A stretch of 64,000 nucleotides of DNA, from the NCBI RefSeq assembly GCF_004379255.2, contig NC_056034.1, positions 38,670,887 to 38,734,886 of the forward strand. The letters run 5' to 3'. The DNA comes from Salvia splendens (lineage: Eukaryota > Streptophyta > Magnoliopsida > Lamiales > Lamiaceae). Positions 36,313 through 48,200 of the stretch are shown here, piece by piece; the first letter of the stretch is position 1; every line of letters begins with the position of its first letter. The position numbers and the translations under genes are program-made. The notes beneath the pieces were generated by a model. That model had not been told where the DNA came from and did not search any database. It was given only the letters and a program-made list of their open reading frames with translations.

Positions 36313-39300
36313 TCAAGTTCCAAGGCCAATTGAAGCTATGCATAGCTTCAATTTCTCTAAGGTCACCACCTTAGTAAACATGTCTGCAGGATTCTCACTT
36401 CCAAGTATCTTCACAAGTTGCAGGATTTTCATCTCCACTAGGTGTCGGATGTAATGATATTTCAACTCCACATGCTTTGTCCTAGAATGAAACGTTGGAT
36501 TCTTCGCCAAGAAAATAGCACTCTGACTATCACTGTAGAGTATGCTACTCTTGTTCTCCTTCCCAAGTTCATCTAAGAAACTCTGCAACCACACCATCTC
36601 CTTGCTTGCCTCTGTCGCAGCTACATATTCAGCCTCCGTAGTAGACAAAGCAACAGTCTTCTGCAACTTAGAAGTCCATGAAATAGCAGTACCACCATAA
36701 GTAAATACATACCCGGTTGTGCTTCTTCTCCCATCAAGATCATTGGACGCCAAGTCTGCATCCACATAACCTGCCAGCTCGACATTCTTGCCATTGAAAC
36801 ATAAGACGCTTTCTGTAGTACCTCTCAAGTATCGAAGGATCCATTTAACTGCTTCCCAATGTTGCTTGCCCGGATCACCCATGAACCGGCTCACTACTCC
36901 CACTGCTTGTGCAATATCAGGCCTCGTACACACCATTGCATACATAATACTGCCAATTGCTGAAGCATAAGGAATTTTCTTCATTTCAGCACGTTCTTCT
37001 TTTGTACTCGGCGACTCCTTCTTCGACAGCTTAAAGTGACTGCCCAAAGGCACACTTACTGGCTTCGAATTATCCATGTTGAATCTTTCCAAAACCTTAC
37101 CAATGTAAGCAGCTTGCGAAAGATACAATTTTCCTGCCGCCTTGTCACGCTCGATTCTCACGCCTAAAATTTGATTAGCCTCTCCAAGATCTTTCATGGA
37201 GAATCGTTCAGACAATTGCCTTTTCAACTTATCCATCTCCTTTTGATCACCTCCTGCGATCAACATATCATCAACATATAATAACAGAATAAGATAGCTC
37301 TTGTCAAACCTCTTGTAGTAACAACAATGGTCAGCGTAAGCATCTTTTATAGCCAATCTCCATCATGAATCCATCAAACTTCTTGTACCACTGCTTTGGA
37401 GCTTGCTTTAAACCATACAAGCTCTTCTTCAACTTGCATACAAGGTTTTCCATTCCTTTTACTATGAATCCTTCAGGCTGTGTCATGTACAACTCATCCT
37501 CCAAATCACCATGAAGGAATGCCGTCTTTACATCCATCTGATGTAAGAATAGATTTTCTGCAACTACCATACTCAACACTAAACGAATAGTAGTTAGTTT
37601 CACAACAGGAGTGAACACATCTGTATAATCAATACCGTGTCGTTGCTCAAATCCCTTGACAACCAGCCTAGCCTTGTAGCGCTTGCTACCATCAGCTTCA
37701 CCTTTGATTCTATAGACCCACTTGCAATGCAATGCCTTTTTCCCTTTAGGAAGTTCCACAAGCTCCCATGTGCCATTTAGGAGAAGAGAGGCAAACTCGT
37801 CATCCATGGCAATTTTCCACCTTCGTTTATCAGGACCTTCTCCTGCCTCTGCATAACACTCGGGCTTACCACCATCAGTAAGTAACAAATAGAAATTAGA
37901 GGGCGAGTACCTATCAGGTGCATGTCGCTCTCTAGTCGATTTAGGCAGCGGAATAGTCGGTGGTGGAGTGCTTGGTTCTTCTTCAAGCACCTCTTCAGCA
38001 TTCTGACTCTCCTTGCTCCCACTCGAGTTTGAGATGTCTAGCTCGACCACTTGTGGCTCAGAACTGCTGGGACTTGACGCCTCCAATCTATCCTTGTACA
38101 ATACCTGTTCATTGAAGATGACATCTCTACTGCGAATAACCTTACGGTTCTGCTCATCCCAGAGTCTATAACCGAACTCATCGCCTCCATAACCAATGAA
38201 CGTACACTTAATAGATTTAGCATCCAACTTACTTCTCTCAACGGAACTAACATGAGCATAAGCAACACAACCAAAGATGCGTAGGAAAGATAGATTTACC
38301 TCTTTTCCTGTCCAAACCTCCTCGGGTATCCGAAACTCCAAGGGAACTGATGGACCTCTATTAATTAGGAATGCAGCTGTGTTGACTGCATCTACCCAAA
38401 AACTCTTTGGCAATCCACTTTTCAACCTCATGCATCTTGCTCGCTCATTCAACGTTCTGTTCATGCGCTCTGCGATTCCATTCTGCTGTGGAGTTCCTTT
38501 CACAGTTTTCTCCATGCGGATTCCATTCTCGGCGCAGAATTCCTTGAACTTTGCAAGTTCATATTCTCCTCCATTATCGGATCTTAGACACTTCACCTTC
38601 ATCCCGGTTTCAGTTTCAACAAGGGCTTTCCATTTCCTGAAAGCGTCAAACGCATCGGATTTACTCTTCAGAAAATAAACCCATAGCTTTCGAGTAGAGT
38701 CGTCGATGAAAGTCATATAATATTCAGAGCCTCCTAGGGACTTCACAGGTGCTGGTCCCCATAGATCAGTGTGGACCATCTCCAACTTCTGTGTCTTCAA
38801 TTTTCTGCCTCCTCTTGAGAAACTCACCCTTTTCTGTTTCCCAAACACGCAATCCTCGCACAGGCCAACTTCAACAGTTTTCAAGCCAGGCAGTAAACCT
38901 CTTGAGCACATTATCTTCATCCCTTTCTCGCTCATGTGGCCAAGACGACAGTGCCACAAATCTGCATTATTTGCCTCACTTGCAATATCAATGCAATCTT
39001 TGGAGTTAGTTGTGGTATACAACGTACCCTCCTTCTTACCTCGAGCTACTATCATAGCTCCCTTGGTAATCTTCCAATTGTTGCAGCCAAACGTCACGGT
39101 GTACCCTTCTGCATCAAGCTGCCAAATCGAAATCAAACTTCTCTGCAATCCAGGAATGTGTCTGACTCCATTCAGTTTTATTACGGATCCATTGGACGTC
39201 ACTACCTTCACGTTTCCCTTTCCCACGATATCTAAGGGCTCGTCATCAGCCAGATGTACCTTCCCAAAATCACCAGAAACGTAGTCTTCCATTATCTCCA

Positions 39301-40189
39301 CATTGCTGCAGGAGTGAAACGACGCCCCAGAATCCAATACCCACGATTTCATCGGACTACTGACGCTCAAGACCAACGCCTCGCCATCGTCATCAGACAT
39401 GGTAGCGTTTGTTGTCTTCTTGTCCTTCTGATCCTTATTCTTATACTTCTTCGGTGCCTCACATTGATTTCTAAAATGCCCAAACTCATCACAATTCCAG
39501 CATTTAACTTTATCCAAATCCTTCTTGGATTGACTCCTTCCTCTGGAATTTGATCTTCCACGATTTTGCTTTCCCTTCGATCTGCCTCTCTGTTCTGTAT
39601 TCAGTGCTGATCCCGAAGTAGAAGATCCTGATTCTCTCCGGTGAACTTCCTCACCAATCATCAGATCTCTTACTCTGTCAACTGTTAGTTTTGTCTCTGC
39701 AGCAGTAACTGCTGTCACTGTGCCAGCCCAACTCTCAGGCAGAGACGATAGCAAAATCAGGGCACTAATTTCATCATCGAATTTTATATTAACCGAGTTC
39801 AGTTGCGAAGTAATCATGTTGAACTCGTTGAGATGTTGTTGCACCAGCTTTCCCTCTTGCATTCTAAAATTAAACAATCGTCTAATCAGATTTACCTTGT
39901 TTGCCGTTGATGGTTTCTGATACATGTCCTCCAAGATCTTTATCATCTCCTTTGTCGACTTTGCTGCAGTCGTGTGATAAGCCACATCCTTGGACAACGA
40001 TAGCCTAATCGCGCTCATCGCTTTTCTGTCCAGCAGCTCCCACTCCTCATGTTCCATCTTTTGGGGTTTGGTTTTTAAAGGCTTCCAGAGATCTTTACCG
40101 TACAGGTAATCCTCAATCTGCATCTTCCAAAATCCGAAATTAGATCCATCGAACTTCTCTACAGCAATTTTCTCGTCGATCCCCATCAT
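36313..40189 (-). pseudogene. Copia gag-pol (Tork/Tnt1-like), one frameshift
   Basis: A 952-residue frame (40189-37331) and a 347-residue frame (37356-36313) together cover the whole polyprotein. In order: gag (1-220), CCHC zinc knuckle (C230, C233, H238, C243), aspartic protease DSG (286-288), integrase HHCC finger (HCRLGHM ... CEDC) and DDE core (HTDLWGP, RSDNGGEY, GIAERMNR), GYRLWD, and RT (QMDVKTAFLHGDLED). The second frame holds the YVDD catalytic box and RNase H (VALSTTEAEYVAATEA). The frames overlap near 37331-37356. The break is a one-base shift at a short A run, so a single recent mutation or a sequencing error would explain it. All catalytic motifs inspected are present. Confidence 0.9.
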
Positions 40190-40226
40190 GATTTCTGCCT
40201 CTTAAACCCTAGGCTCTGATACCAGT

Positions 40227-40543
40227 TGTTGGGAAATAAACACAGACAATCACGAATATGAAAGAGAATGAACACAAGAAGTTGTTTACCCAGTTCGATA
40301 CAATGTGTATCTACGTCTGGGGGCGATGCCAAGCCAGGGATTTCACTATATAATTTCAGGATGATTTAACAATGAGGGAGCACCTCTATTTATAAGTAAC
40401 TAGAGAGCCCTAATTCTAGTCAAACTAGGAAACATATTCCATAAGGAAATATCTTTTAAGGAATAAATCTATCACAAGGAAATATACTTCAAGGAAACAA
40501 ATCCTAAACATGATAGGAGATATTTTAGGCTCCATAATTAACA
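40227..40543 (-). repeat. 5' LTR of the young Copia element
   Basis: 317 bp with 4 differences from the other LTR. The primer-binding site follows two bases inside it. Confidence 0.95.
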
Positions 40544-40548
40544 AATAT

Positions 40549-41812
40549 AACTGTTTTAAGAGAAACAAAACATATCTAAATATTAGTACTCTGAAATTTA
40601 CATAGTTTAAAGCTGCACTACTACGAACTAACAACAGTATGAAAAATAGAGTTGAAAGCACCTCCTAAACTAATAATCTGAATTAAATGAAAATGTCTCG
40701 TTTATACGGAGTATATGAAAAGCATGGAACACTGGATGCATGCATGTGTCGTTTAATAAGTCCCAAATAATGTGCAAAATGTAAATAGCATTAAATATTT
40801 TGTTGAACTCTGTACAAAATGCAAATAACATTTAAATTTCTGCAAAACGGAAGATAGAAGTTCGAACAAAAGGTAGAATTTGAAATAATTTATTGCTTCG
40901 ACTTTCAGTCAAACTAGCCGGTTTACCGGTCCAAAATGGTCCAACAGGCAAACGGTTTTATTGGTCAAATCGGGCAGGACAATGCATCGGTTGTCATCCG
41001 AACCGGTCGAACTGGTTGGTCCGATCCAGTTTTTAACATATAGAAATTGTGAGTAATTTTACATCTTTAATACTGAACTGACATAAATAAAAAAACTATA
41101 TAACTATTTTTCATTGGCGAAAGAGTGCACTACATATATACTTATTATATTGATTTTAGTATTTTTTTCATTATTTATTCATTTTAATATGCCTGCCTCT
41201 CATTTTTTATGTGTATATGCCATGTATTACTATCTCCATCTCACAATACGAACTCCACATTTAATTTGACACAAGTTTTAATAAATGTAAAAAAAATGAG
41301 TTGAAAAAATTAGTGGAATATGAATACCACTTTTATATACTCTCTGTCCCACATTAAGAGCCCCGCTGACTTCTCTGTACTTATTTTATAAAAATGATAA
41401 TAAATAATTAAAGTAGAAAAATAGTAAAGTAAGAGAAAATAATATAGAGAAATGGACTATTATTATGTACCGGAGGTAAAAGGTAGTAGTACACTTTTAG
41501 ATCTAACTGCAGAAATGAAAGGGCACGATACAATCGTGAATTTCTTGAAATGGTAATTATGAATATATAATTAATTAAATATCGTGATATAACTAAAAAA
41601 ATAGGTAAACATTGGGATTTCTCTAATAAATTCGAAACTAATTAAATTTAAACACAAAACATTAAAACACATCCAAAAATAATGAATATTTGGTCAAACC
41701 AGGTGCCACCTCAAATTTAATAGTATCTGCACATTATTTATCCTCATTTGGCGCCCCAAATTAGCTCACTGTTCAATTGGAAATTGTAAGATTGAATCAA
41801 TCAATCAATTCA
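40549..41812. other. Upstream region of the NLR gene with TE remnants
   Basis: At about 40915-41035 a CCGGTTT/ACCGGTC-rich fragment resembles transposon debris. Stowaway-type ends occur at about 41229 (CTATCTCCATCTCAC) and 41340 (CTCTCTGTCCCACATTAAG), with a possible right end near 41470. The NLR promoter must lie in the last few hundred bases, but no clear TATA box was singled out. Confidence 0.45.
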
Positions 41813-44708
41813 ATGGAGGAAGCAGTAGTCGCCATAGCTCTAGAAACACTACGTGATCTTCTATTAGAAGAAGGAAGATTGTTAGTCGGCGTTGGCGGCC
41901 AAGTTAAGACGCTACAGGTGCAGCTCAAAGAGATCAAGTGTCTCCTCAGAGATGCCTCCAGTAAACAGCACCAAAGCCAAACCGTGCGCAATTGGCTCTC
42001 ACAGATCAGAGATCTCTCCTACCGAGCTGAAGACGTCATCCTTGAATACGCAATCAGAATCTCCTCCGATGGACGCCGCCGCGGCCTTAAACTATTCCTC
42101 CGTCGATTTTCTCGAGCACTGCACCTCTGCTACTCGCTCCACCAACTAGGCTCTGAGATCGCGGACATCAAATCCGAGCTCGCACGGGTCACCGATGATA
42201 TGAAATCGTACGGCATAAGTAGAATTATCGATGGAGAGGGGAACTGCGTCCAGAATTGGGCGAGGAAGACCTTCCCCGATTTCGAAATTGAAGACTGCTT
42301 TGTTGGGAAACAGGATGATCTAAAACGGCTAGTTTCGCTCCTGCTCGACGATGAGCATCGAGTTGTTTCAGTTTGGGGCATGGGGGGTATAGGCAAGACA
42401 ACCGTTGCCAAAAAGGTCTACAATAACATGATTGGGGCTGAAAAGGATCGCTTCGATTCCTTCGCCTGGGTTTGTGTTACTCAGCAGTGTCAAATTCGAT
42501 CGGCTTTGGAGGATGTTCTGAAGCAGCTTGATCCACAAAAGGGGGACGGCGTTTCGAGTCTCAGCGACACGCAGTTGGTGGAGAAACTGTGTGAGATTCA
42601 AAGAGGGAAGCGATGCTTGATTGTGCTTGATGATATTTGGGAAATTTGTCACTGGGATGGACTCAAGCATGCCTTTCTTGTGCGGAATTTGAAGAGCAAG
42701 ATTTTGGTGACCACGCGCAAACAGAACGTAGCAGAGATTGGATTCTCCGTGGAGCTTGGCCTGCTTAGTTCGGAGGATTCGTGGGAATTACTAAAGAAGA
42801 AAGCATTTCCACATAACAAAATTCCAGGTAAAATCACCGATTCAACTTATATATTCACTTGATCATTCTGATTGTAAGTCTTTTGAAATCATTATTTTGA
42901 ATACAGATTTTGCATTGCAAGAAAATCTAATAACAATTGGGAAAGAAATGGTAAGGAAATGTGGTTGTTTGCCCTTGGCAATTTCTTTACTCGGAGGGGT
43001 CTTGAGTAAGAAAACTTGTGTGAGAGACTGGGAGTTGGTGAATGAAAATATATTTAGAGGTGAAGAGCACGGCGTAAAGGAAAATCAGATTGATGGAGTG
43101 CTAAATTCAAGTTATGAAGATCTACCTTATTGTTTGAAGCCGTGTTTTCTCTATTTGGGTAGACTTAAAACGGATGAAACCATATATGCTCCTGATCTAT
43201 ACAGAATGTGGATAGCACAAGGCTTGATTTCGGATGAGAATTTCAAAGGAAATGATGCAACTTTAACCGATATTGCAGAGCTCTACTTAGGTGAGTTGGT
43301 CTCGAGGAGTATTGTTCAGGTTGAGCTTGAGGATGTTATACCCAAACAAAAATTTAAGATATGCAAACTCCATGATGTAGTAAGAGAGCTATGTTTATCA
43401 ATGGGGAAAAAGGAGGATTTTGGTGTACAAGTTTTGAATTATCAAGGTGGGAAGTTTAGTACTTTACTGCGGGAAGCTTTGTGTCGTACTAAGACACGAC
43501 ATTTGGCTGTCCATTTTAAAACAGAGCTCCAACTAGAGCATGATGAGCTTACTGTCACTTGTGCTGAAGATAGTCGAAAGCATCTTAGATCTCTTGAAAT
43601 ACTTAGTGATATAGAAAAGAAGACTATTGAATTCCCTCCGCAAAGTATAGTTGATTTTCGGAAATTCAAGTTGCTTAGAGGTCTAGTTATCTTGAGGTTC
43701 AAATTTGCGGACAGAAAGTTACCAAAGGGAATAACTGATCTTGTTCATCTTAGATACTTACGTCTACGAGAATGTGAACTTGATAGCCTGCCCTCTTCCA
43801 TAAGCAATTTGGCCTACTTAGATACCCTTGATTTATATCTTTCCAGGAACGTTCGAGTTCCAAATGTGTTGAGCAAGATGTCCAGATTAAAACATTTGCT
43901 TCTTCCTCTTTATGACAAGGAAAAAATTGGAAATTACCGACTGAAATTGGATGATTGTGTAGATGAGCTGGAGAGTCTAATAGGGTATGATAGTTCAGTG
44001 CACGAATTCAAACATATTACAAGAATGGAGAATCTACGACGTTTATCAGCATCAGTATGTGACAATGAAAGCTTATCAGCTCTTACGAATGCCATTGCAA
44101 CAAAGTGGAACAAGTTATCATACTGTACAGTTTCAATAAAGAAGGGTTGCGGATTCACAACAAGTGAACAAGGGTTGATGAAGTTGAAGCAAGCATTAAC
44201 ATGTCCCAATATTTATGCATTGAGAGTTTGTGTGAAGTTAGCGAGCCTTCTAGAAAAGTGCATAAGCGACATTGTTACCTCAAAAATTGTGAAGCTATCA
44301 TTGTTAGAATGCGAGATTGAGCATGATCCAATGAGGATTCTTGGAAAGCTTCCTTCCTTAAGAGAACTGTATTTAGGGCAAAAATCATTTGTCGGAGAGG
44401 AGATGACATGTCCTGCATCCAGTTTTCCTTTACTCAAGACGGTTTCTCTAGCTAGATTACCAAACTGGAGGAAGTGGGAAGTGGAGCAAGGAGCCATGCC
44501 TCTTGTTACTGAAATAACTATTACTCGTTGTCCTCGATTTGAGCAGATTCCAGAAGGATTCAGTAACATCGAAACTCTTCAAAAATTAGTGTTATCTGAA
44601 GTGCCAAGATTGAGGAAAAGGGTTTTGGGATCAGGCCAAGGGGGGGTGGATTTTCACAAAGTTCGCCATGTCCCTTCAATTATCATCAACAAGTCTGTAC
44701 ACAGGTAA
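41813..44708 (+). CDS. CC-NBS-LRR disease resistance protein (NLR), two exons
   Basis: Two exons (41813-42827 and 42907-44708) with a 79-bp GT-AG intron give 938 residues. Cytosolic immune receptor that binds ADP/ATP and signals on pathogen perception. The Rx-type coiled coil (1-150) carries an EDVID-like motif (AEDVILEY, 72-79). NB-ARC motifs: P-loop GMGGIGKTT (189-197), RNBS-A (FDSFAWVCV, 214-222), kinase-2 LIVLDDIW (269-276), RNBS-B (KILVTTR, 296-302), GLPL as CLPLA (359-363), RNBS-D around CFLYLGRL (418-425) and MHD as LHD (493-495). The intron falls between RNBS-B and GLPL. Irregular LRRs (LRYLRLRECELDSLPSSI) occupy roughly 540-900. I start at 41813, the first ATG; the frame is open upstream to 41777 but without ATG. 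All key residues are present, so it looks functional. Closest type: RPP8/RPP13-like. Confidence 0.93.
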
Positions 44709-45204
44709 ACGCGTTTTCTATTTTAGTCTGCATATATATATGTTTTAATGTTTATGATAGTTCATTAGAATTTAGATTAATATTAAGAGATCCAGGCAGA
44801 GCTTGTGTTTTTTTTGTTGAAACAAAATTTATTAGATTGAATCCCATTACTTTTGGATTTGATGCTTCCATCTTATTGTTGATTTTACAGGATGAGCGTT
44901 CCTCTTCTGGATAGAGACCATAATAATAAAGCAAATAACATTTGCTGATGAAGTCTATTCCATGTGTAGCAAAGTCAGAAACACAGAAAAACTCTCCTTA
45001 ACAAGAGGTTTTTGGTTTCAGTCTGAAGTCATGTCATCTTCCTTTGGTGTTGTAGGTTTGTACTCAAATCTTGTAATGTTCCTCTTTGCACTCTGTCTTA
45101 TGCAATTTTATATTATCTCTTTTATATACTAGTAGTATTTAGTTTAAATGCAATGATGCAATATGATTATATTATAGAATATGTAATAACGTATAAAATA
45201 CTTG
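44709..45204. other. Spacer between convergent NLR and ABCG remnants
   Basis: NLR 3' UTR, possibly containing a spliced 3' intron (GT at 44704-44709 region, AG near 44890), followed by AT-rich sequence. The missing 3' exons of the ABCG gene are not here. Confidence 0.35.
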
Positions 45205-48200
45205 TCACATCAAATTGTACATGAGCATACATGTTGAAGGAAAGTCTACCTTCACGGCGACTGTTATCATCCCATACAACGTGAAATACAGCAATGTCAA
45301 GTACGTGAACAAAATGTACCAAAAAAACTTCAGCACGGTCCACTCAAATCCAACCATCGCATACACTATAACGCCGTATATAAGTGTTTGAATCAAGATG
45401 TGAGGAAGAAGTTCCACTGCAACCTGTCGAGTTTATAGAATAGTATGGACATGTCAAAATTTATAAGAGTAACAATCAAAAGATTTGTTTCAGACCTGTC
45501 CGAAAGAGTAAGGTAGAGCTGAATACATTCCGGCTGCTCTTTCCCTGTAAAATACAGTTCTTTCTATGGCGACAACTGGCTGCACTGATGATGCATTCTG
45601 TACTCCAAGAAATAGAACGGCAGCATACATAGACCCCATAGCGTTGAAGATGTCTAATGACTTTTTCCTAATATAAAAATCCGACCCATGTTACTTAAGG
45701 ACTGTGGAACCATAATTCTGGAATTCAACACTTCAGTTCAGGTAAATATGGTGTGGCAACATGTGCATACATACCTTTTGGAGCCAAGATCCCAAAATAT
45801 GGTCCTGAGCATTAGGGCGATGAACGTTGTGAACATAAGTCTGACAGCAATGTAAGGCGGATTCCTCGAGTATGAGAGGTGCTGTTTCCCAAGGCATGCC
45901 TTGCATTGGTTGAAGAATGTTTGTGAATAACGACCACTGGAATATACATCTTTTGAATCAGGGACTGGTTTGTTCAGCTCTTCGATCAATGCTTTATTTC
46001 TCCTGATAAACCAAAATATAACAATGTTTCGAGGATAAGAAAACGTGTCTCAAGTTTTAACATAGTTTTACTTTACCTGTATAGTTCTGAGTTCTTGTAG
46101 AGTTGAGCAAAATCAACTCCTAAAGCTGCTTCTTGAGCTATTGAAGTTACCTCCAACATCCATGTAGCAGGGTTGTAACCATCTTTTATTTTAGCAACTC
46201 CATCAATTCCCTGTACACAAAATAGTTTAAGATCTTGTTTATCGGTGGTGAATTCTTAAATATTAATTAGGGGAAATTAACTTATATTATCAAGAAATTT
46301 CTCATCACCTCAAAATATTGGATTAGTTGAGAACTATGCCGCCCCAAAGGACCTACAAAGATCTCTTCGCCTACCCGTTTCAGCAGCATCAACTGAATTG
46401 GTATTTTCTTCAGGTATTTTCTATGTATGTATATGTCTTGCAGAACAAAAGGACTAAAAGTGTTGAAGTACCTCATCAAATGAATCAAAAAGGTCGATGC
46501 TTGGTTGATGAATGGTGCATACAACAGTTCTTCCTGTATCCACCGTGTTTCTAACAGCTCTCATAACTATGGCAGCAGCTCTAGCATCAAGCCCTGATGT
46601 TGGCTCGTCCATGAAGATGATGGAAGGGTTGGCCACCAGCTCCACTGCCACGGTTAGCCTTTTTCGTTGCTCAGGTGAAAGACCATTTAAACCGTGCAAC
46701 CCTACTATCCCACCCCTTATTTCAGTAACCTCGACCAGCTCCATAACTTCTTCTATGAACATCTATTTATTCATTCATTTGTTAATGCAAACTCAGTGTC
46801 TATAACCCTACTAGAATTGTAACAGAAATCAGGGGATGGGAGGTGTGACCTTTCGAGTTGCAGATTGGACCTCAGGTGGCAAACGAAGCCAGGCGGAATA
46901 CAACAAGGACTGATATATGGTAAGATGAGGAGAGTGAATGTCAGTTTGCTCACAGTAGCCTGAAATTCTGGCGAATGTCTGTTGCTTCTTTGGATACCCA
47001 GATATGGTGATTGTTCCGCTGATATAACCCGTTGTCTTCCTCCCCAATAACACGTCCAGTAACGTAGTCTTACCGGCTCCTGTAATTCCCATCAGAGCTG
47101 TCAATACACCTAGTCTGAAAGCACCATTTATGCCTTTGGAGAAGCTCCAGTTTATCCTCTTCAACGCCATGAGCTTTCATTTCCTGTCACCATTGAGTAT
47201 TCATATACATTCTATTTAAAAAAAAAATTTGAGTTACCATTTGCTGTAAATTTTCTTGAACATTACAGTGAAATCATGTAGATACCTGTGGCATATCGAC
47301 TAAGTAGCAGATATCTTCAAAAGTAATTGAATGAGGCTGAAATGGTAAGACCATGCCTCTCTTTCTACCGGAATTTGCCTCGTCACCATTGCCATTGCTG
47401 CCGTCTTCCACTGGTACGCTATTTTGATCCGAGTGGCTATTCCCAGCTGATGATGGTTGATCATGTTTATTCCATGCAACTTTTGCATTCCTTTCTGCTA
47501 ATGTTTGTTCAGACAAAACTGGTTGAGGTTTCCCAAAAGCTGCATCAAGAAATCCTAAATACTTAATTTGAACACTGCAATTACAACACCATATAAAATT
47601 AGAAAATTGACAGCTTACGGTTAAGATACATGAGAGCCATTGTGTCCAAGAAATTGAATACAAAAACATATCCAACAAGAGCTCCAACTCCGATCCAATA
47701 CCAATATGCTTCTGGGAAAAGCCCGCGTGCGCCTAATGCCTCCCCGGAGCTTGAGCTAATCTGTCATTGATTTTTCGATTTTATGCTCCCATAACATTAT
47801 GTTACATATACTTACAACCAAAGTGACTTACATGACTCCAACTCTTTCCAAGAAATTCATTCACTGCAATAGCATTCTGCCCGTACATCATTGGTGACGA
47901 CCAGTAGCCCCATATCCACCATTTATTGATTTTATCTAAGAACAATAAGAAATTTTTTTTACTAATATACTGTTATATTTAAGTGTCACAATAGATCGCG
48001 CGCACCATAAGCACGCCTACACAAGTTTTTGTCGTATTGAAATATACCTCTTGACACAATAAACCCGCCCAAAATGAAAACAGTAACTAACGAGCAGGTT
48101 CCGTATGAATTGGCAACAGTCATGTTTCTTGCGATTGACCCCATCAATCTAAACATCGCAGAAGCCATCTGGTTCGCCCATAACAGAACCAACCAGTACT

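Larger units (their letters stand above)
35908..40543 (-). mobile_element. Young, nearly intact Copia LTR retrotransposon, TSD AATAT
   Basis: Full-length element of 4636 bp. Both LTRs are 317 bp (35908-36224 and 40227-40543) and differ at only 4 positions (98.7% identical). Exact 5-bp duplications AATAT flank it (35903-35907 and 40544-40548). The minus-strand primer-binding site TGGTATCAGAGCC (40224-40212) fits initiator tRNA-Met. A polypurine tract (complement of 36225-36240) abuts the 3' LTR. Gag-pol is intact except for one frameshift. It lies between the PME pseudogene and the NLR gene. Confidence 0.96.
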
